This document shows positions 16,639 through 25,338 of a stretch of DNA of 64,000 bases, piece after piece. Source of the DNA: Streptomyces sp. ISL-1. GTDB lineage: Bacteria > Actinomycetota > Actinomycetes > Streptomycetales > Streptomycetaceae. The notes beneath the pieces are model-generated. The model searched no databases and was not told the DNA's origin. It worked only from the letters and a program-made list of their open reading frames with translations. Location: positions 81,908 through 145,907 of the forward strand of contig NZ_JAGGOI010000008.1 of the NCBI RefSeq assembly GCF_018614585.1. Direction: 5' to 3'. Every line of letters starts with the position of its first letter. Position 1 is the stretch's first letter. A program made the position numbers and the translations under genes.

Positions 16639-16750
16639 CTGAGTCCTGCCCTGGCTGAGTCCTGCCCTGGCTGAGTCCTGCCCTGGCTGAGTCGCGCCCT
16701 GGCTGAGTCGCGCCCTGGCTGAGTCGCGCCCTGGCTGAGTCCTGCCCGCC
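16639..16750. repeat. 16-bp minisatellite, seven copies
   Basis: Seven tandem copies of CTGAGTCCTGCCCTGG. Copies 1-3 and 7 carry CCT and copies 4-6 carry CGC at the variable triplet; copy 7 ends differently. It lies directly after the MBL gene and ahead of the operator of the next operon. Confidence 0.9.
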
Positions 16751-16807
16751 GCACTCGAGTCCTGCCCCCTGTGATCCTGGCCCGGGTTCCGGCCGCGCAC
16801 TGGACTA

Positions 16808-16824
16808 CATACCGACTGGTCGGT
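16808..16824. promoter_or_regulatory. TetR-type operator (site 1 of 4), upstream of the kinase/acyl-CoA dehydrogenase operon
   Basis: Perfect palindrome ACCGAC-TG-GTCGGT at 16811-16824, preceded by CAT. It lies 46 bp before the APH-like kinase start. It shares the core CATACCGACTGGT with sites at 22393-22408 and 37792-37811, and the related 46206-46223. Confidence 0.7.
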
Positions 16825-16869
16825 CATCATGAACGCGACCGCTTTCACCCGCCCCCGGAGGTGCCCCTC

Positions 16870-17892
16870 ATGAGCTCAGTCCCGCCGCCAGGCCTCGATC
16901 CCGAGCAGCTGCGCGGTTATCTCGACCGCGAGCGCCCGGGCCTGGTGAGCGGACCGCTCAGCGCCCGGCTGATTCAGGGCGGCCGCTCCAATCTCACGTA
17001 CTCCGTCACCGACGGCACCGGCCGCTGGGTCGTCCGCCGGCCCCCGCTCGGACATGTGCTGGCCACCGCGCACGACATGAAGCGCGAGCACCGGGTGATC
17101 AGCGCGCTGTACCCGACCGCCGTGCCGGTGCCGGAGCCGGTGCTGCTGTGCGAGGACGAGTCGGTGATCGGTTCGCCGTTCTACGTCATGGAGTTCGTGG
17201 ACGGCACTCCGTACCGCACGGCCGAGGAGCTGGCGCCGCTCGGACCCGAGCGCACCAGGGAGGTCGTGCTCGGCCTCGTCGACACCCTCGTAGAACTTCA
17301 CGCCGTGGACCCGGAGTCGGTCGGCCTGGGCGACTTCGGCCGGCCCGAGGGCTTCCTCGACCGGCAGCTGCGCCGCTGGGGCAAGCAGCTGGACGCCTCC
17401 CGCAATCGCGAGCTGGCCGGCATCGACGAACTGCACGCGGCGCTCGGCCGCGAACTGCCGGCGTCCCCCGCCCCCACCGTCATCCACGGCGACTACCGCC
17501 TGGACAACGTCCTGGTCGGCACGGACGACCGGATCAAGGCCGTGCTGGACTGGGAGATGTCGACGCTCGGCGATCCGCTGACCGATCTCGGGCTGCTGGT
17601 GATGTACAGCCGGAAGCTGGAGCTGCCCGACTCCCCGATCAGCACCACCGCGGGCGCGGCCGGCCACCCGGAGGCGGCCGAGCTGATCGAGCGGTACGCC
17701 GCCCGGTCCGGCCGCGACACCTCCGCCATCGCCTGGTACACGGCCTTCGCCTGGTTCAAGCTCGCCGTGATCCTCGAGGGCATCCACTACCGCTACACCC
17801 TCGGCCAGACCGTCGGCCCCGGCTTCGACCGGATCGGCGATCTCGTACCCCTCTTCATCGAGCACGGCCTCACCACCCTCCAGGAAGGCTGA
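16870..17892 (+). CDS. APH-like phosphotransferase paired with acyl-CoA dehydrogenase (ACAD10/11 kinase type)
   Basis: A 340-residue kinase-fold protein of the aminoglycoside-phosphotransferase superfamily. Visible motifs are RLIQGGRSNLTYSV (nucleotide loop), the catalytic VIHGDYRLDNVL (Brenner motif, about residue 205) and the metal-binding DWEMSTLGDPLTDLG. This subgroup is not an antibiotic-resistance enzyme. The same domain is fused to an acyl-CoA dehydrogenase in animal ACAD10/ACAD11, where it phosphorylates 4-hydroxyacyl-CoA; LvaA of the Pseudomonas levulinate pathway is related. The next gene, 8 nt downstream, is an acyl-CoA dehydrogenase, matching that fusion. Start ATG 16870, RBS GGAGG. 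A role in hydroxy-acid catabolism is inferred. Confidence 0.82.
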   Translation: MSSVPPPGLDPEQLRGYLDRERPGLVSGPLSARLIQGGRSNLTYSVTDGTGRWVVRRPPLGHVLATAHDMKREHRVISALYPTAVPVPEPVLLCEDESVIGSPFYVMEFVDGTPYRTAEELAPLGPERTREVVLGLVDTLVELHAVDPESVGLGDFGRPEGFLDRQLRRWGKQLDASRNRELAGIDELHAALGRELPASPAPTVIHGDYRLDNVLVGTDDRIKAVLDWEMSTLGDPLTDLGLLVMYSRKLELPDSPISTTAGAAGHPEAAELIERYAARSGRDTSAIAWYTAFAWFKLAVILEGIHYRYTLGQTVGPGFDRIGDLVPLFIEHGLTTLQEG

Positions 17893-17900
17893 GTACACCC

Positions 17901-19115
<1,215 letters not shown>

Positions 19116-19294
19116 CTCGGCCGGGGGACTCTTCCCACCCCGCCCCCTACGCCCCGTGGGCGTGGGGGGCCACCCCGAACCGGGGCTCCGTCCCGGACCG
19201 CGTATGCGACCTTGGGCCGCGTCCGCGCGGGGGTCCTGGGGCGCAGCTCTCGGTTCGGGAAAGGGCGGGCAGGGGAACGGGCTCGCCGCAGGCG

Positions 19295-19888
19295 TTACGG
19301 GCGCAGCGCCCTGAGCAGCATGTCCGCAAGGTGGTCCGCCACCTGCTGCGGCGTGAGCGGGCCGTCCGGCCGGTACCAGGTCGACAGATGGTGGACCGAT
19401 CCGAAGTGATAGTCCACCACCAGGTCCGCGGGGGTGGCCGAGGAGAAGACCCCGCTGCGCTGGCCCTCTTCGACCAGCGCGCGGAAACGCTCGTGGTAGC
19501 GGCGGCGCTCGGCGCGCACCTGCTTGTGCTTCTCCGGGCTCAGATGGTGCATGGAGCGGAAGAAGATCGAGGCGTCGTCGAGGTTGTCGATGGTCGTGAC
19601 GACCACATCGGCGGCCGCGCCTCGCAGCCGCCGCTCGACCGGCTCGTCGGCGTCCGCGAACGCGTCGAGCCGCTCCTGCTGGAGCCGCAGTACCCGCGCG
19701 TAGACCTCTTGGAGCAGGTCTTCCTTGGAGCCGAAGTAGTGGTAGAGCGCGCCCTTGGTGACGCCGGCCGCCTCGACGATCTCCTGGACCGAGGTGCGGT
19801 CGTATCCTCGCTCGGCGAAGAGCCGGGTGGCGGCGGCCAGCAGCCTCTGCGGGACGGGGGTGCCGTCCCCGTCCGTCGTCCTGGCCAT
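19295..19888 (-). CDS. TetR-family regulator of the acyl-CoA ligase/SDR operon
   Basis: A 197-residue repressor. The N-terminal TetR helix-turn-helix is clear: RLFAERGYDRTSVQEIVEAA then GVTKGALYHYFGSKEDLLQE. The C-terminal domain (MHHLSPEKHKQVRAERRRYH) resembles fatty-acid-responsive TetR proteins. It is the last gene of the SDR-ligase-tetR operon. That operon and three other loci carry the CATACCGACYGGT operator, so this protein is the best candidate to bind it. Start ATG 19888 (MARTTDGDG), preceded by GAGGCGG; the open frame continues to 19942 across a short ACTTGGGT repeat. Confidence 0.85.
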   Translation of the reverse strand: MARTTDGDGTPVPQRLLAAATRLFAERGYDRTSVQEIVEAAGVTKGALYHYFGSKEDLLQEVYARVLRLQQERLDAFADADEPVERRLRGAAADVVVTTIDNLDDASIFFRSMHHLSPEKHKQVRAERRRYHERFRALVEEGQRSGVFSSATPADLVVDYHFGSVHHLSTWYRPDGPLTPQQVADHLADMLLRALRP

Positions 19889-19908
19889 TGCCACCCGCCT
19901 CTCGTCGA

Positions 19909-19943
19909 TTACTTGGGTACTTGGGTCATCTACTTGGGTCATC
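19909..19943. repeat. Short ACTTGGGT repeats between ligase and tetR genes
   Basis: Three copies of TACTTGGGT spaced by 0-5 nt (TTACTTGGGTACTTGGGTCA then TCTACTTGGGTCAT) straddle the ligase stop and the region before the tetR start. It is short and of unknown significance. Confidence 0.6.
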
Positions 19944-21591
19944 CCGGGAAACGCAGTTCCCGCCTGAGGATCTTCCCACTTGTGGTTTTCGGCAGCTCCG
20001 CCAGGATCTCGACTTCGCGCGGATACTTGTACGCGGCCAGCCGCTGCGCACAGTACGCCGAGATCTCGGCCGGTTCGGCGGCGGCCCCCGGGCGCAGACT
20101 CACATACGCCTTGACCGTCTCGCCGCGGTAGTCGTCGGCTATGCCGACCACGGCCGCCTCGCGGACCGCCGGGTGGGTGTACAGGACGTCCTCGACCTCA
20201 CGCGGCCACACCTTGAAGCCGGAGGCGTTGATCATGTCCTTCTTGCGGTCCACGACATAGAGCCAGCCGTCCGCGTCCATGAATCCGATGTCGCCTGTGC
20301 GCAGCTCGCCGTCCGGGAACGCCTCGGCGGTGGCATCGGGCAGCCGCCAGTAGCCGGGCACCACCTGGGGACCGCTGACGGCGATCTCGCCCGGCTCGCC
20401 GAAGGGCACGTCCTGGCCCTTCTCGTCGACGATCCGCACGAGCGTGTCCGGTCCCGGCAGGCCGACGGAGAGAGTGCCGGACGCCGGGTCGACGGGGGCC
20501 TCGTGCTCCGGCGGCACGGAGGCGCAGGGCGCGGTGCACTCGGTGAGGCCGTAGCCGTTGCGGAGGTAGGGGCCGAAGCCCGCGCGGAACTTCTCGACCA
20601 GCGCCGGCGGCACCGGGGCCCCTCCGGAGGAGATCACCAGGAACGAGTCGAAGTGCTCTCGGGTGGCCGAGGGGTGCGCGGCAAGCGCCATGAAGGCGGT
20701 GGAGGGGCCGACGGTGTACGCGGGCCGGTGCTCGGCGAAGGCGTCAAGGACGACGCCGGCGTCGAAGCGGTAGGCGAGGGCGAGGGTGCCCGCGTTGGCG
20801 ACGCAGGCGGCGAGCTCGCAGACCATGCCGGTGATGTGGAAGAGGGGCGCGAGCGCGAAGTAGCAGGCGCCCTCGGGGACGGGGTGTCCGGTGCGCTGGC
20901 GCTCGGCGTTGTAGACGATGCCCCGGTGCAGGTTCATGGCGCCCTTGGGGGTGCCACTGGTGCCGGAGGTGTAGCTGATCAACGCCACGTCGCCGGAGGT
21001 GAGTTCACGATCCTGAGGCGCGGCGAGACCCTGTCGGGCCACCGTCACCAGGTCGTCGGCGTCGTCCGCCGGGGCGAGCCGATCGAAGCCGAGGACTCGG
21101 GCGTCGTCGCGGGACTGCAGGTCCAGTTCGCAGGCCGTGAGGGCGATGCGTACGGACGAATCGGCGGCGCTGTCGCGCAGATACCCCTCCCAGGCGCGGT
21201 CCGAGCAGATCAGCGCGGTGACGTCGGCGTCGCTCAGCACATGCGCGACCTCGGCCGACTTGTACATCGGGTTGAGCGGTACGACGGTTGCTCCGGCCTT
21301 CCAGGCGCCGAGCAGCGCGATCACGAAGTGCGGGGTGTTCTGCAGCATGATCGCCACGCGGTCGCCGCGCTGGAGGCCGCGGGCGGCGAGATGGCCCGCG
21401 ACGGAGTCGGAGAGCGCGTCGGTCTCGCGGTAGGTCAGCCGCCCGTCGAAGTAGGCGAGGGCGGTGTGCCCGGGGGCCCGGTCGACAGCGGCACGGAAGG
21501 AGTGAACGACGGTCGCCGGCGGGGTGATCGGGGCGCGTTGGGCGTCGCTGAGCCGGCCGAGCCAGGGCTTGGCGGTGTAGATCGAGGTCAC
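19939..21591 (-). CDS. Acyl-CoA synthetase (AMP-forming ligase)
   Basis: A 550-residue adenylate-forming enzyme that activates a carboxylic acid with ATP and CoA. The P-loop-like motif is ALISYTSGTSGTPKGAMNLH (about residues 185-205). Others are NGYGLTECTAP (A5), DGELRTGDIGFMDADGWLYV (A7), DRKKDMINASGFKVWPREVE (A8) and the catalytic Lys in LPKTTSGKILRRELR (A10). All core motifs are intact. It resembles medium/long-chain fatty acid ligases, but the acid is not predictable. Its GTG overlaps the SDR stop by 4 nt (GTGA), so it is coupled to the SDR gene and followed by tetR. Confidence 0.9.
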   Translation of the reverse strand: MTSIYTAKPWLGRLSDAQRAPITPPATVVHSFRAAVDRAPGHTALAYFDGRLTYRETDALSDSVAGHLAARGLQRGDRVAIMLQNTPHFVIALLGAWKAGATVVPLNPMYKSAEVAHVLSDADVTALICSDRAWEGYLRDSAADSSVRIALTACELDLQSRDDARVLGFDRLAPADDADDLVTVARQGLAAPQDRELTSGDVALISYTSGTSGTPKGAMNLHRGIVYNAERQRTGHPVPEGACYFALAPLFHITGMVCELAACVANAGTLALAYRFDAGVVLDAFAEHRPAYTVGPSTAFMALAAHPSATREHFDSFLVISSGGAPVPPALVEKFRAGFGPYLRNGYGLTECTAPCASVPPEHEAPVDPASGTLSVGLPGPDTLVRIVDEKGQDVPFGEPGEIAVSGPQVVPGYWRLPDATAEAFPDGELRTGDIGFMDADGWLYVVDRKKDMINASGFKVWPREVEDVLYTHPAVREAAVVGIADDYRGETVKAYVSLRPGAAAEPAEISAYCAQRLAAYKYPREVEILAELPKTTSGKILRRELRFPG

Positions 21592-22352
21592 GGGCCCGTC
21601 CCCTCCCACTTCTGCTGAAGGTGGTTCATTCCGGCCAGCCAGCGGTCGGGAGTGGCCGCGCGGGCCTCGTAGTACCCGGCGACCTCGGGGTGCGGCAGGA
21701 TCAGGAAGCGGTCCGCCGCGATGCCCTCGAACAGCGCGTCGGCGACGTCCTCGGGCTCGATCGCGGTGGGCGCGAGGACCAGTTCGCCCGCCGATCCGGC
21801 GGCGGTGAGCATGTCCGTACGCACGCCCTGCGGGCAGATGGCGTGCACCTTGAGGCCGCGGTGGCGGTAGGTGAGGGAGAGCCACTCGGCGAAGGCGTAC
21901 GCGCCGTGCTTGGAGACGCTGTACGGGGCGGCGCCGACCATGGTGAGAAGCCCGGCGGCGGAGACGGTGGAGACGAAGCGGCCGCTGCCGCGCTCCAGCC
22001 AGTCGGGCAGCAGGGTGCGGGCGGCGCGGACATGCGCCATGACATTGACGTCCCAGGCGGCGGCCCAGACTTCCTCGTCGGCGAAGGCGTCGCCGGGCGA
22101 GGCGAGGCCGGCGTTCGCGCAGTAGACGTCGACGGTGCCGTCCAGTGCGTCACGGGCCGCCGCCACGATCTCGGAGGCGTCGCCGGGGACCGCGGTCGCT
22201 CCGATCTCGTCGGCGATCGTCTTGGTCCTGATGGGGTCGATGTCGTTGACGACGACGCGGGCGCCCTCCGCCGCGAACCGGCGGGCCAGTGCGGCGCCTA
22301 TGCCGCCCCCCGCGCCCGTGACCACCACTCCAGCGCCCTGCACCGTACTCAT
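21588..22352 (-). CDS. Short-chain dehydrogenase/reductase
   Basis: A 254-residue classical SDR. The NAD(P)-binding motif is VVVTGAGGGIGAALARRFAA (about residues 9-28). The Asp in VVNDID favours NAD(H). CANAGLA (NNAG equivalent), the catalytic Ser in TVSAAGLL and the YSVSKHG pair (Tyr, Lys) are all present. ICPQGVRTDM is the nucleotide loop. First gene of the SDR-ligase-TetR operon, with a CATACCGACTGGT operator at 22393-22408. It probably oxidises a hydroxyacyl intermediate. Start ATG 22352, with GGAGAGGCGG upstream. Confidence 0.88.
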   Translation of the reverse strand: MSTVQGAGVVVTGAGGGIGAALARRFAAEGARVVVNDIDPIRTKTIADEIGATAVPGDASEIVAAARDALDGTVDVYCANAGLASPGDAFADEEVWAAAWDVNVMAHVRAARTLLPDWLERGSGRFVSTVSAAGLLTMVGAAPYSVSKHGAYAFAEWLSLTYRHRGLKVHAICPQGVRTDMLTAAGSAGELVLAPTAIEPEDVADALFEGIAADRFLILPHPEVAGYYEARAATPDRWLAGMNHLQQKWEGTGP

Positions 22353-22392
22353 CAAGTTCCGCCTCTCCGGGTGCCGACCAACTTGTGCAGAC

Positions 22393-22408
22393 TAACCAGT
22401 CGGTATGT
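22393..22408. promoter_or_regulatory. TetR-type operator (site 2 of 4), upstream of the SDR/ligase/TetR operon
   Basis: On the minus strand this reads ACATACCGACTGGTTA, identical over 14 nt (ACATACCGACTGGT) to site 1 and to site 3. It lies 41 bp upstream of the SDR start, a typical position for an autoregulatory repressor site. Confidence 0.68.
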
Positions 22409-22556
22409 AACGGGGGAAGAGGGCGCGTGGGGGCGGGTACGGTCGGTACCGGGCCCGATGCCGGATGCGGACCGCCGGCGCCGGGATCGTTCCCCGCGCC
22501 CGCCGTGCGCGCTAGCGTGCGTGGCCATGACAGACAGCGATCACGGAGGTAACCCG

Positions 22557-23825
22557 ATGAGCCTGTCCAGACGGGGTTTGCTGGCCGCCGCCGGCGGGGT
22601 CACTGCCGCCGGTGCGGTGGGAGCCGCCGGCGCGGTGGGAGCCGCGACCCCATCACCCGCCTCCGCCCACTCGGGCCGCGGCCGGGTCCGCACCGGCTTC
22701 GACCGGCTTGCCGCCGACGGCTACCGGCAGCTGTCCGGCGAGCGGGTCGGGGTGGTCACCAACCCGACCGGGATCACCTCGGACGTGCGGCACATCGTGG
22801 ACGTGATGCACCCGGACGACCGGGTGAACCTGGTCGCCGTCTTCGGGCCGGAGCACGGCTTTCGCGGCACGGCCCAGGCGGGCGGCTCCGAGGGCCGCTA
22901 CGACGACCCGGCGACCGGGCTGCCCGTGTACGACACGTATCTCAAGAGCGGGCAGCCGCTCGCCGACATCTTCACCGCCTCGGGCGTGCAGACGATCGTC
23001 TTCGACATCCAGGACGCCGCCGCGCGTTTCTACACCTACATCTGGACGCTGTACGACTGCATGCAGGCGGCCACGCTGGCGGGCAAGCGCCTGGTGGTGC
23101 TGGACCGGCCGAATCCGGTGACCGGGCGGGCCGCGCTCGGTCCCGTACTGAACAAGGCGTTCGCGAGCTTCGTGGGCCGCGAGCCGATCGCGCAGGCGCA
23201 CGGCATGACCGTCACCGAACTGGCACTGCTGTTCAACGGCGAATTCCTGACGCGGCCCGTGGAGCTGGAGACGGTACGGATGTCGGGCTGGCGGCGTTCG
23301 GAGTTCTTCGACGAGACTGGCCTGCCGTGGGTGCCGCCGAGCCCCAACATGCCGACGCCGGACACCGCCCTGGTGTACTCGGGCACCTGCCTCTTCGAGG
23401 GCACGAACCTCTCGGAGGGCCGGGGCACCACCCGCCCCTTCGAGCTGCTGGGCGCGGAGGGCATCGACCGCCGCTGGGCGCAGGCCGCGAACGCCCTGGA
23501 CCTGCCGGGCGTCCACTTCCGCGAGGCGTACTTCGCGCCGACGTTCTCCAAGTTCCAGGGCAAGACCGTCGGCGGGGTTCAACTGCACGTTCACGACCGG
23601 GAGTCGTACGACCCGGTGCGCACGGGCATCGCCTTGCTGGTGACCGCGAAGCGCACCTGGAGCGGCTTCGCCTGGCGGCCGGACAACTGGATCGACAAGC
23701 TGACGGGCTCGACAAAAGTCCGCACGATGATCGACGCAGGGGCGGGGACGGACGAGGTGGTGGGGTCGTGGCGGGACGAGCTGGCCGCGTTCCGGGCCGT
23801 ACGGAAGAGGTATTTGCGGTACTGA
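22557..23825 (+). CDS. Secreted DUF1343 / NamZ-like exo-muramidase
   Basis: A 422-residue exported protein of the DUF1343 (YbbC/NamZ) family, whose characterised member releases N-acetylmuramic acid from peptidoglycan fragments. A Tat signal is evident: LSRRGLLAAAGG, then an Ala/Gly-rich core ending ASA-HS (about residue 36). Family motifs are GVVTNPTGI, VAVFGPEHGFRGTAQAGG, FDIQDAAARFYTYIWTLYDC, DRPNPVTG, YSGTCLFEGTNLSEGRGTTR and PFELLGAE. The catalytic Glu/His region is therefore intact. The length is normal. RBS GGAGGT is 6 nt before ATG 22557; the open frame extends 900 nt upstream without meaning. It likely serves wall recycling or lysis of other bacteria's wall debris. Confidence 0.85.
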   Translation: MSLSRRGLLAAAGGVTAAGAVGAAGAVGAATPSPASAHSGRGRVRTGFDRLAADGYRQLSGERVGVVTNPTGITSDVRHIVDVMHPDDRVNLVAVFGPEHGFRGTAQAGGSEGRYDDPATGLPVYDTYLKSGQPLADIFTASGVQTIVFDIQDAAARFYTYIWTLYDCMQAATLAGKRLVVLDRPNPVTGRAALGPVLNKAFASFVGREPIAQAHGMTVTELALLFNGEFLTRPVELETVRMSGWRRSEFFDETGLPWVPPSPNMPTPDTALVYSGTCLFEGTNLSEGRGTTRPFELLGAEGIDRRWAQAANALDLPGVHFREAYFAPTFSKFQGKTVGGVQLHVHDRESYDPVRTGIALLVTAKRTWSGFAWRPDNWIDKLTGSTKVRTMIDAGAGTDEVVGSWRDELAAFRAVRKRYLRY

Positions 23826-23994
23826 CGGGGACGCCGGGTCCCGGCCCGGTCCGCGCCGCCGACCGGGTCTGACCGTCCGGGATCGTCCGGGACCGGCCGG
23901 GACCGACTGCCGACGCAGGTATGGCCCTCTCTCCCCTTGCGCAGGATGCTGTCGCACAAGGGGTTGAAAGAGGAACAATGTGGAGGGGCGGGCC

Positions 23995-25302
23995 ATGCCG
24001 CAGATGAGTGTGCATCCGTACCGGGACATCACCTTCGACAAGGACGGCGACGTCGACAGCGCGCAGCGCGACCGACTGGCCGAAATGGACGTCACCGATC
24101 TGGTCATGTTCGCGCACGGATGGAACAACTCGCCCTCCATCGCGAACCGGCTCTACTCGGCTTTCTTCGCGCCGTTCCCGGAACTGCTCGCGGCCACCCC
24201 CGAGGTGCGGCTCGGGTATGCGGGCGTCGTATGGCCCTCGATGAAGTTCACGGACGAGCCGGCCCCCGACTTCCAGCCGTCGGCCGTCGGCCCGCTGCCG
24301 GGCTCCGGCCTTGACACCGCGACGCGGGTCGCTCTGGTCGAGCTGTTCCCCGGGCACGACCGGACAGTGGCGCGGCTGGCCCAACTGCTCGACGAACAGC
24401 CGGAGTCCGAGGACGCGTTCGCGGAGTTCGGTGCGCTGGCAAGGCAGCTGGCCGAGGCGCCGCCCGGCGGTCTGGAGGCCTCCTTCAGCGAGGATCTGCC
24501 CTATGACGAGCAGGGGCCGCCCGCCGTGCTGTACGAGGACGCCCTCACGCTGTGCCGGAGGTTCGCGCTGGCGCTGGAGGAGACCGGTGAGGTGACCGAG
24601 AAGGAGCCCGCCCTCTCGTCCTTCTCCTTCGGTGGCGGGCTCAAGAAGGCGTGGAAGGGCGCCAAGGAGCTGCTGCGGCAGACGACGTACTACGCGATGA
24701 AGCGGCGCGCCGGGACGGTCGGCGAGCTGGGCCTGGGCCCGCTGCTCGGACAGCTGGCCCGGTCGGCCCCCGATGTGCGGGTGCATCTGGTCGGCCACAG
24801 CCAGGGGGCGCGTCTGGTGTCGTTCGCGCTGCGTGGTCTGCCCGACGGGGCACGCAACGTAAAGTCGCTGACGCTCCTTCAGGGGGCCTTCTCTCACTAC
24901 GTGTTCGCGCAGAGCCTGCCGCATGCGTCGCACAGCGGCGGAGCTCTGCGCGCCATGGAGCACCGGGTCGACGGTCCGGTGGTGGCCTGCTACTCACGGC
25001 ACGACAGCGCGCTCGGGGTGATCTATCCGCTGGCCTCGAGCCTGGCCGGGGACGACGCGAGCGCGGTCGGACTCGACAAGCGCTGGTGGGCGATGGGGCA
25101 CAACGGCATCCAGGCCGTCCGGCCGCTGGCCAGGCTCACCCTGGAGGAGGCGCTGGGGCAGGGCATTCCGGGGTCCGGCTGCGTCAGTGTGGACACGGCG
25201 TCGGTGGTGCGGCGCGGCGGGCCGCCGTCGGGTGCGCACAGCGACATCTGCCATGAGGAGCTGGCACGGGTGGTGCTGGCCGCGGGCCGCATCGGACGCT
25301 GA
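23995..25302 (+). CDS. Alpha/beta hydrolase (serine esterase-like)
   Basis: A 435-residue soluble protein. FAHGWNNSPS near residue 39 provides an oxyanion-type strand-turn. The nucleophile elbow VHLVGHSQGARLVSFALR has the catalytic Ser at about residue 267. A later acid (around CYSRHDSALGV) and His (around MGHNGIQ) are candidates to complete the triad. A large insertion (about residues 95-225) lies between, rich in acidic helices. There is no signal peptide. The homologues I know are only called serine peptidase or alpha/beta hydrolase. GTG 23980 is an alternative start; ATG 23995 has GGAGG upstream. Confidence 0.72.
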   Translation: MPQMSVHPYRDITFDKDGDVDSAQRDRLAEMDVTDLVMFAHGWNNSPSIANRLYSAFFAPFPELLAATPEVRLGYAGVVWPSMKFTDEPAPDFQPSAVGPLPGSGLDTATRVALVELFPGHDRTVARLAQLLDEQPESEDAFAEFGALARQLAEAPPGGLEASFSEDLPYDEQGPPAVLYEDALTLCRRFALALEETGEVTEKEPALSSFSFGGGLKKAWKGAKELLRQTTYYAMKRRAGTVGELGLGPLLGQLARSAPDVRVHLVGHSQGARLVSFALRGLPDGARNVKSLTLLQGAFSHYVFAQSLPHASHSGGALRAMEHRVDGPVVACYSRHDSALGVIYPLASSLAGDDASAVGLDKRWWAMGHNGIQAVRPLARLTLEEALGQGIPGSGCVSVDTASVVRRGGPPSGAHSDICHEELARVVLAAGRIGR

Positions 25303-25338
25303 GTCGCCGCTCAACGCCCGTACGGCCCACGGCTGTTG

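Noticed and set aside
21621..22556. Long upstream open frame before the NamZ-like protein
   Set aside because: It is antisense to the SDR gene; a Tat signal and strong RBS define the start at 22557.
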